A program made the translations under genes and the position numbers. A model generated the notes under the pieces. The model did not search any database. It was not told the origin of the DNA and worked only from the letters and a program-made list of their open reading frames with translations. From an uncultured Acetatifactor sp. (GTDB lineage Bacteria; Bacillota; Clostridia; Lachnospirales; Lachnospiraceae), in contig CAJUFO010000006.1 in NCBI GenBank assembly GCA_910585615.1, positions 35,221-99,220 on the forward strand: a stretch of DNA of 64,000 bases. Direction: 5' to 3'. The stretch's first letter is position 1. Every line of letters begins with the position of its first letter. Positions 42,694-50,131 of the stretch are shown piece after piece.

Positions 42694-43431
42694 TTAAGCG
42701 TTGTAGCTAGCCTTCTTGATGCAAACAAGAGCGCCAGCCAGGCAAAGAACTGCCATCATGCCAGCAACGGGCAGGGTCTCACCAGTCTTGGGAGAGGTTC
42801 CAGGTGCAGCAACTGTAGGAACGGAGCCCTGAGCCTGACCAAAGATAGGATCTCCAGAAGCATATGCGAATCCATCCCAATCAGTACTAGGAACGCCCTC
42901 CTGGCTCTCAACCAGAACGAGAACATAAGGAGAACCGCCTGTCAGTCTTGCGGAATAGCAGAAATTACCATTCTCATCCACATCGGGATAAAGCCAAACT
43001 ACCTCAGGTGTAGCATTGAAGTTTCCATTCGGATAGTGCAGCAATGCATAAGCCTGATTATGTGCAGTCCTCTCGCCCTCGAAGCGAACAGTCTGATGCT
43101 CATCAGTACCTACTATTGTGTAATCATACACGGCAAGTACCCCTTGGACAGTAACACCTTCACCAAACGTCTGCTGTACCGCATTCTTGGCAGCCTCTTT
43201 ACTAGCGGCCTCAACACCCGCCTTGTAAACAGAATTCTCTTTGCCATACTCGAAGCCCCATACATGCTCGCCTCTCCAGCCATGATTATACGTTCCATCA
43301 TCAATCGTAAAACCAGGATCTGGCTCAAAGCCACCAAAATCAGGATCAGGGCTGTTCTTTGCGCTGACAGTCATGCCAAAAGTCATAGCCAAGGCAAGAC
43401 CTAATGTCAGCATTTTAGAAAATTTCTTCAT
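42694..43431 (-). CDS. Sortase-anchored surface protein of unknown function
   Basis: About 245 residues. Signal peptide MKKFSKMLTLGLALAMTFGM-TVSA, a mature domain of about 180 residues with a Trp/Gly-rich start (YNHGWRGEHVWGFEYGK), then the sorting signal SPKTGE, a helix (LPVAGMMAVLCLAGALVCIK) and a Lys-containing tail. The domain is not recognised. It is the last gene of a three-gene set with a class B sortase and an LCP protein, so it is probably that sortase's substrate. AGGAGGAAG precedes the ATG at 43431. Confidence 0.8.
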   Translation of the reverse strand: MKKFSKMLTLGLALAMTFGMTVSAKNSPDPDFGGFEPDPGFTIDDGTYNHGWRGEHVWGFEYGKENSVYKAGVEAASKEAAKNAVQQTFGEGVTVQGVLAVYDYTIVGTDEHQTVRFEGERTAHNQAYALLHYPNGNFNATPEVVWLYPDVDENGNFCYSARLTGGSPYVLVLVESQEGVPSTDWDGFAYASGDPIFGQAQGSVPTVAAPGTSPKTGETLPVAGMMAVLCLAGALVCIKKASYNA

Positions 43432-43498
43432 TTTTAATCTTCCTCCTTCCCTTTCCATGTGGTTATATCAAGCCTTACGGCCTAATACCATAAATAAT

Positions 43499-44647
43499 TT
43501 AATTTACTTCTTCATAGAATACTTTCAATATCAACCGATAAAGCGCATCTTCATCTGCATAGAATTCCTCAAACCTTTCCCCTTGAACGATTTCTCCTTG
43601 CAGGACATGCATATTATCGCCATCAAAACTGTATCCCAATGCCTGTGTGGCAAGATAACTGACTTCGTCCACCGAAATATCGGTCACCATGTATTTGCTC
43701 AACGTACTGTATAGAGATACGGGAAAAGTAATATCCTTTTTGGTTGCCTCTATCGCTTTGGCAGCGTATTTTATTAAATATTCTTTCTGCCGCGTCAACC
43801 GCCTGGCAGCGCTTTCCTCACTTTTGGTATCTCTGTTGTGCAGATAGTAATATGCATCCATTCCCTCCAGATGGAGGTCTTCTCCTTCTGTCACCCGAAA
43901 ATTGTCAAAGTCCAACGTCTCGGTAGCTTTCAAATCAATGCCGCCTACTGCATCATTTATCAATGGTACGGCTCCCATATTAATGGCACAATAACCATGA
44001 ATGGGCAAACCATAGAAAAGCTTCGAAACTGCCTGCATGCTGCGTTCACAGCTCAACTCGGCCCCATCCCCATATCCATGCTGAATTGCCAGCTGAGCCG
44101 TACCGATACCTCTATAATTGCCTTCCTCATCATATATCTGCACTTCCGCCATGATATCTCTAGGGATACCAATGACGGTAATCTCTTTGGTATGGGAATT
44201 CAACACCAACAGAAAAATCGCATCCGACTGTCCGCCATCCAATCCATCCTCCACTGGCGCAACCTCAGTCATCTTATCGATTCCCATGAAGAGGAACGTC
44301 AGGATATCTTCGTTGTAACGGTAATGGATTCCTTCAAAACGGAAATCGCCCTCCTGCCAATCCTCGTCACCCTCTTCTTCCTCAATGCTGCCGCCCAATT
44401 CCACTGCTATGCCGGACAATGTGTTGACCATCTCACCGTTATCTGCCCTGCTGTACAAACTGTTCTTGCCCGATATCTGCAACAAAAGAAAACTGATGGC
44501 AATCACGAATATCAACACCACTACGCCCAGCACCAGACTCACCAGAATCCGAGGGAGGCTCGCTCTTTTCGCCATTACAGCGCCTTTATCAGCCCGTTTC
44601 TCTTTTGTCTCCATGCCACTCTCTGCGGCATTTCTCTTAATCGGCAT
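43499..44647 (-). CDS. LytR-CpsA-Psr (LCP) family ligase
   Basis: 382 residues. One N-terminal membrane helix (ILVSLVLGVVVLIFVIAISF), then the extracellular LCP domain: FLFMGIDKM, AIFLLVLNSHTKEITVIGIP-RDIM, IGTAQLAIQHGYGDG, INMGAVPLINDAVGGIDL, HNRDTKSEESAARRLTRQ with the conserved Asp/Arg residues. LCP enzymes move polyprenyl-linked glycopolymers onto peptidoglycan or protein. The ATG at 44647 lies inside the end of the sortase gene (11-base overlap) with AGGGGG 8 bases upstream, so it is coupled to it. Confidence 0.93.
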   Translation of the reverse strand: MPIKRNAAESGMETKEKRADKGAVMAKRASLPRILVSLVLGVVVLIFVIAISFLLLQISGKNSLYSRADNGEMVNTLSGIAVELGGSIEEEEGDEDWQEGDFRFEGIHYRYNEDILTFLFMGIDKMTEVAPVEDGLDGGQSDAIFLLVLNSHTKEITVIGIPRDIMAEVQIYDEEGNYRGIGTAQLAIQHGYGDGAELSCERSMQAVSKLFYGLPIHGYCAINMGAVPLINDAVGGIDLKATETLDFDNFRVTEGEDLHLEGMDAYYYLHNRDTKSEESAARRLTRQKEYLIKYAAKAIEATKKDITFPVSLYSTLSKYMVTDISVDEVSYLATQALGYSFDGDNMHVLQGEIVQGERFEEFYADEDALYRLILKVFYEEVN

Positions 44648-45509
44648 TCAACAGCACCCCCTGCACAAGGAACCGATTGTTCGGCTTGTTAGCCATACAG
44701 GTGGACAATGTCAGGATACGGCTTTCTGTATCCACTTCCACCTCATCGTCAATAATTGCGCCCATGCTGCGTGTATTCTTTACCTTTTCCAGATATTTCG
44801 AATACACGGATTCATCCCAAAAATTGTATGTATACAGCAAATGCTCATCTGTATATTCGTACGCCGCAAATATCTGATAGACCAGCAGCCCGTCCGGTGT
44901 ATAAATATAAACATATGGATGCTCATCAAAATACTCATTGTCCACAAATTTATGGAGCCCGGCGAACATGCCGCCATCCTTCATGTTGTGGCCATATATC
45001 ACTGTGACCGGATCCGAGAAATCTTTCTTATTATAATCCTCTGTGTAGATACATCCGGGATACCCTCTGCTACCGTCCAAATTATAGTTCAGGTAATAGG
45101 TATTGTCCGTAGGATGCTGGAGCACCGGATAGTCAATCGCTGTATCCGGAACATATATCCATGCGTAGATATCCCCGTTGACCTCCTCCTGCATCTTGGC
45201 AAAGTTTACTTCCTTCTCCGGAATGGGAACCCCCATGTCCTCCAGTTCCTTATACGGACTCTCCTCCTCCGGCTCCGGAGTCGGTTCGCTGCTCTCCACG
45301 CTCTCCTCCGGCTCTTCCTCTGAAGAACTCTCAGGTTCGACATCCGTCTTCACCGTCTGTCCCGCAAGGTCTTCATAGACTCCTTCCGCTTTATCCTGAT
45401 TCGCTTTGCCGGCACATGCCACCATCATACACGCAAATGCTACAATAAGAAGCGCGACCGCACCTATCTTCCAAATGCGTGTATTCTTATTCTGATTCTG
45501 ATTCTCCAT
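44637..45509 (-). CDS. Class B sortase
   Basis: About 290 residues. N-terminal helix (IGAVALLIVAFACMMVACAG), an acidic Ser/Glu/Pro-rich linker, then the sortase domain with YAWIYVPDTAIDYPVLQ, GYPGCIYTEDYN, catalytic His in VIYGHNMKDGGMFAGLHKF, Cys in LTLSTCMANKPNNRFLVQG and the following Arg. It would link the SPKTGE protein encoded two genes on to the wall. The ATG at 45509 follows AAAGGAGG by 11 bases; the earlier ATG (45539) has none. Confidence 0.93.
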   Translation of the reverse strand: MENQNQNKNTRIWKIGAVALLIVAFACMMVACAGKANQDKAEGVYEDLAGQTVKTDVEPESSSEEEPEESVESSEPTPEPEEESPYKELEDMGVPIPEKEVNFAKMQEEVNGDIYAWIYVPDTAIDYPVLQHPTDNTYYLNYNLDGSRGYPGCIYTEDYNKKDFSDPVTVIYGHNMKDGGMFAGLHKFVDNEYFDEHPYVYIYTPDGLLVYQIFAAYEYTDEHLLYTYNFWDESVYSKYLEKVKNTRSMGAIIDDEVEVDTESRILTLSTCMANKPNNRFLVQGVLLNAD

Positions 45510-45563
45510 GTCCAAGCAGTCCTCCTTTGATTCTGACATGAATAAGTTGTTCGCACTACTATG

Positions 45564-45592
45564 ATTCTACACGGAAAACCCCATTAATGCAA
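45564..45592 (-). promoter_or_regulatory. Promoter of the sortase operon
   Basis: Minus strand TTGCAT (45592-45587), 17 bases, TAGAAT (45569-45564), about 55 bases before the sortase start codon. Confidence 0.6.
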
Positions 45593-45691
45593 GTCCTATT
45601 TTAATTTTACCAGATTTTTAGTAATAATGATGGTTAAACAGACCAATTATCATACAATCTGTTGTATATTGACGTTCCTGCAACCACAAAA

Positions 45692-46015
45692 TTAGCCTTC
45701 TCCGGCTTTTTCCACACGACTGATGGCAGATTTCTCCATCGGAATCCGACAATTTTTGTTGCTGCCGAACTCTACGATGACCATATCGTCCTTCATGTCG
45801 ATGACCACGCCATAGAAACCGGATGTGGTCAGCACCACGTCCCCAATCGCCAGAGACGCCAGCATGGCCGCCACCCTTTTCTTCTCCTTGTTCTGAGGGC
45901 GCATCAGGAAGAACCACATCGCGCCGATAACCACAGCGTACATAAGCAGCATGCTAATCAGTCCGGCTCCCCCGGCTCCTGCCGCCGCGTCAGTTCCAGT
46001 CAATAATATACCCAT
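45692..46015 (-). CDS. yajC: Preprotein translocase subunit YajC
   Basis: 107 residues. A single N-terminal helix (GLISMLLMYAVVIGAMWFFL), the family motif MRPQNKEKKRVAAMLASL, and the small beta domain GDVVLTTSGFYGVVIDMKDD. It assists SecDF at the translocon. It follows tgt by about 114 bases, the usual order in Firmicutes. Confidence 0.95.
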   Translation of the reverse strand: MGILLTGTDAAAGAGGAGLISMLLMYAVVIGAMWFFLMRPQNKEKKRVAAMLASLAIGDVVLTTSGFYGVVIDMKDDMVIVEFGSNKNCRIPMEKSAISRVEKAGEG

Positions 46016-46129
46016 CTTTCCTCCATTCTAACGTCATAATGACCAGACGTTCATAGCTTGTCTAAGTAAGTATAATACACAAAAAAATCCGATTGGTCAA
46101 GGGGCTGACCAGATTTTCCTAACCTTTTC

Positions 46130-47290
46130 CTACCTAACCCCACCATTGTCCAACTCGGCAAAGTTATCACCAGCCATCCCCTCCAGCTTCCCCTTCTTAT
46201 ACGCCGCGAACCTCCCCTGGTCCAGCGCGTCCCGTATCTCGCTCATCATCGTATTATAAAAATACAGATTATGCAGCACGCACAGCCGCATCCCCAGCAT
46301 CTCCTTCGCCTTCAGCAGATGCCTGATATAAGCCCTGGAATATCTCCGGCAGGCCGGGCAGCCACAGCCCTCCTCGATGGGCCTGTCGTCCAGCTCGTAC
46401 CTGGCGTTGAACAGGTTTATCTTCCCGCGGTTGGTGTACAGATGGCCGTGCCTGCCGTTCCGGGTAGGGTACACGCAGTCGAAGAAGTCCACGCCCCGCT
46501 CCACGCCCTCCAGGATGTTGGCCGGCGTGCCCACGCCCATGAGGTAGGTGGGCTTGTCCTGGGGCAGATGCGGCACCACTTCGTCCAGGATGTAGTACAT
46601 CTCCTCGTGGGTCTCCCCCACGGCCAGGCCGCCCACCGCATAGCCGTCCAGCTCCATCTCCGATATCCTTTTCGCATGCTCTATGCGGATGTCCGGATAG
46701 ACGGCCCCTTGATTGATGCCAAAGAGGAGCTGCCTGCGGTTGATCGTATCCTCCAGGCCGTTCAGCCGTGCCATCTCCCGCTTGCAGCGCTCCAGCCACC
46801 TGGCCGTGCGGTCCACGGAGGCCCGGACATAGTCCCTGTCCGCCTTGCTGGGCGCGCACTCGTCAAAGGCCATGGCGATGGTGGAGGCCAGGTTGGACTG
46901 AATCCGCATGCTCTCCTCCGGCCCCATGAAAATCTTCCTGCCGTCCACATGGGAGTTGAAGTACACCCCCTCCTCCCTGATTTTGCGCAGCCCCGCCAGG
47001 GAAAATACCTGGAAGCCGCCGGAATCCGTGAGTATGGGCTTGTCCCAGGACATGAACTTATGCAGCCCGCCAAGCTGCCTCACCACCTTGTCCCCGGGGC
47101 GCACATGCAGATGATAGGTATTGGAGAGCTCCACCTGGGTCCCTATCTGCTCCAGGTCGGACGTGGCCACTGCCCCTTTGATGGCTGCCGCAGTCCCCAC
47201 ATTCATGAACACAGGGGTCTGAACCGTGCCATGGACCGTCACAAGCTCTGCACGCTTCGCTCTTCCTTCCCGCTTTAATATACGATACAT
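46130..47290 (-). CDS. tgt: Queuine tRNA-ribosyltransferase
   Basis: 386 residues. Exchanges guanine for queuine (or its precursor) at tRNA position 34. Catalytic Asp in LTDSGGFQVFSLAGLRK, the second Asp in FFDCVYPTRNGRHGHLYTN, and a zinc site CGCPACRRYSRAYIRHL with downstream His are present. It begins one base after the aroC stop codon, so the two are likely cotranscribed. Confidence 0.96.
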   Translation of the reverse strand: MYRILKREGRAKRAELVTVHGTVQTPVFMNVGTAAAIKGAVATSDLEQIGTQVELSNTYHLHVRPGDKVVRQLGGLHKFMSWDKPILTDSGGFQVFSLAGLRKIREEGVYFNSHVDGRKIFMGPEESMRIQSNLASTIAMAFDECAPSKADRDYVRASVDRTARWLERCKREMARLNGLEDTINRRQLLFGINQGAVYPDIRIEHAKRISEMELDGYAVGGLAVGETHEEMYYILDEVVPHLPQDKPTYLMGVGTPANILEGVERGVDFFDCVYPTRNGRHGHLYTNRGKINLFNARYELDDRPIEEGCGCPACRRYSRAYIRHLLKAKEMLGMRLCVLHNLYFYNTMMSEIRDALDQGRFAAYKKGKLEGMAGDNFAELDNGGVR

Positions 47291-48406
47291 CTATCTCTCC
47301 TCCTTCACGCGCGCATAGAAATCCCTCACCCTGTCCAGCCTTGCGGACATGTTCAGCAGCATGGCGTCCAGCACCGTCAGCGCCGTCATGCACTCCAGCA
47401 CCACCACGGCCCTGGGCACGATAATCGGATCGTGCCGCCCTTTGATATGAACCTCAATCTCCTCGCCAGACTGGTTCACCGTCCTCTGCCCCAGGAAGAT
47501 GGAGGGGGTGGGCTTCACCCAGGCCCGCACCACCACGGCATCCCCGTCGCTGATGCCGCCCAGGATGCCCCCCGCGTGGTTGGTCGTCTTTGTTACGGCT
47601 CCGTCCTCCATATGGAAAGCGTCGTTGTTCTCGCTTCCCCGCCTGGCGGCCACCTGGATTCCGTCCCCAATCTCCACGGCCTTCACCGCGCCGATGGACA
47701 TGACGGCCTTCGCCAGGTTCGCGTCCAGCTTCTCGAAGACAGGATCTCCGATTCCCGCCGGAAGCCCTTCCACGACGCACTCCATGCACCCGCCCACGGA
47801 ATCCGTCTCCCGCTTTGCCTTCTCCAGGTATTCCACAGCCGCCGCGTCCGCCGCCTCATCAGGCATGGCCGTGGGCGTGCGCAAACTCACCGCCCTGTCG
47901 AATCGGTCCGGCTCCGCCTCGATGGGGCCGATAGCGCGGGTATAGGCCCACACCCGCACCCCAAGCTGCTCCAGAATCTTGCAGGCCACGGCTCCCGCAG
48001 CAACCCGCCCTACCGTCTCCCTGCCGGAGGAGCGCCCGCCGCCCCGGTAGTCCCGGAAGCCGTATTTTTCGTCAAAGGTATAGTCCGCGTGGCCCGGACG
48101 GTAGTAAGAGGCTATCTCGCTGTAGTCCCTGGAAATCTGGGAGGTGTTGCGCACCGTCAGGGAGATGGGCGTGCCGGTGGTCCTGCCCTGGAACACGCCG
48201 GAGAGAATCTCCACCGCATCGTCCTCCTTCCTCTGGGTGGTGATGCTGCTGGAGCCCGGCTTGCGCCTGTCCAGATACCGCTGGATGTCCCCCTCCTCCA
48301 GGGGCAGGCCCGCGGGACAGCCGTCAATGACTACCCCCAGGGCCTTTCCGTGGGATTCCCCCCATGTAGTGATTTTGAAAATTGTTCCATACGTTGAACC
48401 AGCCAT
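47291..48406 (-). CDS. aroC: Chorismate synthase
   Basis: About 371 residues. Last shikimate-pathway step, FMN-dependent. Family signatures: TTWGESHGKALGVVIDG, RPGHADYTFDEKYGFRDYRG, GRSSGRETVGRVAAGAVA and the C-terminal GRHDPIIVPRAVVVLECMTA. The ATG at 48406 follows AGGAAGAG and matches the family start; the frame to 48469 runs back through the terminator of the upstream gene. No other aromatic genes are close. Confidence 0.96.
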   Translation of the reverse strand: MAGSTYGTIFKITTWGESHGKALGVVIDGCPAGLPLEEGDIQRYLDRRKPGSSSITTQRKEDDAVEILSGVFQGRTTGTPISLTVRNTSQISRDYSEIASYYRPGHADYTFDEKYGFRDYRGGGRSSGRETVGRVAAGAVACKILEQLGVRVWAYTRAIGPIEAEPDRFDRAVSLRTPTAMPDEAADAAAVEYLEKAKRETDSVGGCMECVVEGLPAGIGDPVFEKLDANLAKAVMSIGAVKAVEIGDGIQVAARRGSENNDAFHMEDGAVTKTTNHAGGILGGISDGDAVVVRAWVKPTPSIFLGQRTVNQSGEEIEVHIKGRHDPIIVPRAVVVLECMTALTVLDAMLLNMSARLDRVRDFYARVKEER

Positions 48407-48428
48407 CTCGTCTCTTCCTTTCTTACAG

Positions 48429-48459
48429 AAAAAATGGGCTGCCGCTTCAAGCAACCCAT
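48429..48459 (-). terminator. Intrinsic terminator of the lactonase gene
   Basis: Minus strand ATGGGTTGC, 8-base loop, GCAGCCCAT (one G-U pair), then six T. It begins 7 bases past the lactonase stop and ends 23 bases before the aroC start, so aroC needs readthrough or another promoter. Confidence 0.85.
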
Positions 48460-48465
48460 CCAATC

Positions 48466-49515
48466 TCATAGTTTGTGGAATGTAATACAGTTCGGTACGT
48501 CCACCTTGATAGGAGGCCCATTCATAATCATCGTGCCTTTCTCCACATCCACATGGAAGAAGGTCATGCTGTTGGACTCATGGTTCAGGGATACGAGGAA
48601 CTTATTGTTGGGGAACAGGCTGGCGTCCTTTGGATATTCCCCGCCCACAGGCAGCTCGAAAATCTCCCTGAGATGCCCGGTAGCCTCATCCACCTCGTAC
48701 ATTACCACAGAATTGGCTCCGGCATTGCTGCTGAGCAGATATTTGTGGTCATCGGAAAATGTCAGCGCGCTGGCTGCGTTGAAGCTCCCCATCTCCTGCT
48801 CGCAGGTAGACACGGTCTGGAGCTTCTCGAAGATAGGCTGTCCGTTCTTTTCCTCATAGGAGAACACATCAATCGTACACTTGAACTCATTCACGATGTA
48901 GATATAATGGCCGTCCCTGGAAATCTTGATATGTCTGGGATTGGCGTCCAACTCGCTGTGGACGATGTCCGCCAAGGTCACCTTGCCCAGCGTCGCATCG
49001 AAGCGGTACACCTTCACGTGATCCATGCCCTGATCCGCCACCAGCAGATATTTATTGTCATGGGTCATCCGGGCACAGTTGATATGGGGCCTGGAATTGC
49101 GCTCCGCTATGATTCCCAGCCCTTTATGATAGATTTCGTCTGTAATATCGCCCACGGCGCCATTCTCCGCCAGCTTCAGCACAGTCAGCTTCCCATCGTG
49201 ATAACCGGCCACGAACAGATAGTTGTCCGTATAATCCGTGGCCAGATAGCATCCCCGCATGCCGTTGATTGTGGCGAAATTGATGAATTCCAGGCTGCCG
49301 TCCTTCAGTATCAGGTAAGACTCCACCCCGAAATCCGTGATGGAATATAGATACTTCTCATTGTGGGAGATGGTCACATAGGAGGAATTGGTAATCTCCA
49401 CCTTGTCCTTCTCGACGAAACGGCCCTTCTCCACATCCACGTCATATATTTTGATTCCGTTCTTGTCTCCCTGGGTGTACGTGGAGACATATGCCACATA
49501 CTTCTCTTTTTCCAT
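48466..49515 (-). CDS. Lactonase-family seven-bladed beta-propeller protein
   Basis: 349 residues, cytoplasmic. Repeated blade motifs such as YVTISHNEKYLYSITDFG, RMTHDNKYLLVADQGMDHVK, NPRHIKISRDGHYIYIVNEF and LTFSDDHKYLLSSNAGANSV mark the family that includes 6-phosphogluconolactonase and muconate-cycle lactonases. The substrate is not certain, and many clostridial members are uncharacterised. It has its own promoter (49548-49576) and terminator, so it is a single-gene unit. Confidence 0.87.
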   Translation of the reverse strand: MEKEKYVAYVSTYTQGDKNGIKIYDVDVEKGRFVEKDKVEITNSSYVTISHNEKYLYSITDFGVESYLILKDGSLEFINFATINGMRGCYLATDYTDNYLFVAGYHDGKLTVLKLAENGAVGDITDEIYHKGLGIIAERNSRPHINCARMTHDNKYLLVADQGMDHVKVYRFDATLGKVTLADIVHSELDANPRHIKISRDGHYIYIVNEFKCTIDVFSYEEKNGQPIFEKLQTVSTCEQEMGSFNAASALTFSDDHKYLLSSNAGANSVVMYEVDEATGHLREIFELPVGGEYPKDASLFPNNKFLVSLNHESNSMTFFHVDVEKGTMIMNGPPIKVDVPNCITFHKL

Positions 49516-49547
49516 GCCAAAACCTCCGTTTCGCAGTACATGGCCTT

Positions 49548-49576
49548 ATTATATCACAATCATTTTGTCTTTTAAA
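49548..49576 (-). promoter_or_regulatory. Promoter of the lactonase gene
   Basis: Minus strand TATAAT (49553-49548) with a weaker TTTAAA (49576-49571) 17 bases upstream; start codon about 33 bases downstream. Confidence 0.5.
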
Positions 49577-49598
49577 TACCTTTTTGCGCAAAAGCAGC

Positions 49599-49633
49599 AA
49601 AAAAGGCGGTCAACCTCCATGGGGACCGCCTTT
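49599..49633 (-). terminator. Intrinsic terminator of the cysteine-rich gene
   Basis: Minus strand AAAGGCGGTC, 12-base loop, GACCGCCTTT followed by further T. It lies about 42 bases past the stop codon. Confidence 0.85.
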
Positions 49634-49674
49634 CTATCCTTATCCTGTTCTCTTAGCCGGTTCCGCGGAAGAGC

Positions 49675-50073
49675 CTACTGCTCACATCCGCAGTCCTCCC
49701 CATTGTCCCTGCGGGGAAACTTGGGATAGTCCTGCCAGGGGGGCGGAATCATGCCTGACGAAGGCGCGTCACATCCGCAGTCCCTCTCCTCCCGGCCGCA
49801 GCCATCGTCACAGGGCTCACAGCGGGGCCTTTCCCTCCCGCAGCCATCGTCACAGGGCTCACAGCAGGGCCTTTCTCTCCGGCCATCCCGGGCTCCGCAG
49901 CCATCGCTGCAGGGCCTCTCCTTCTCATGGCAGCCGTGCCGATGCTCCTGCCTGCCGCAGCAGTCCCTTCCATTCCCGCAGCCACAGCGGTTCCCACAGC
50001 CGCAGTCATTTCCCCAGCCGCCGCAGCAGCTAAGCAATAATAATAAAACGATGCAGTTCATACAGTTCTCCAT
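49675..50073 (-). CDS. Very cysteine-rich protein with tandem repeats
   Basis: 132 residues, 24 of them Cys. It begins MENCMNCIVLLLLLSCCGGW, a short hydrophobic run ending in Cys. Then come CGC and GCG motifs (NDCGCGNRCGCGNG), a His segment (EHRHGCHEK), two copies of a 14-residue unit (EPCDDGCGR with RERP) and an end rich in Pro then CGC. The DNA behind the units repeats with a 42-bp period from 49798. Not recognised. Metal binding or disulfide cross-linking in a surface layer such as the spore coat is possible. It has its own terminator. Confidence 0.7.
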   Translation of the reverse strand: MENCMNCIVLLLLLSCCGGWGNDCGCGNRCGCGNGRDCCGRQEHRHGCHEKERPCSDGCGARDGRRERPCCEPCDDGCGRERPRCEPCDDGCGREERDCGCDAPSSGMIPPPWQDYPKFPRRDNGEDCGCEQ

Positions 50074-50131
50074 ATGATGTATTTATGGTATCATATGCGA
50101 ATACTGTCAATCCGTGCAAGTTCAAAGCTTT

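Noticed and set aside
49798..49920. Regular 42-bp repeats as a possible CRISPR array
   Set aside because: There are no variable spacers; the repeats are contiguous and code for the 14-residue units of the cysteine-rich protein.
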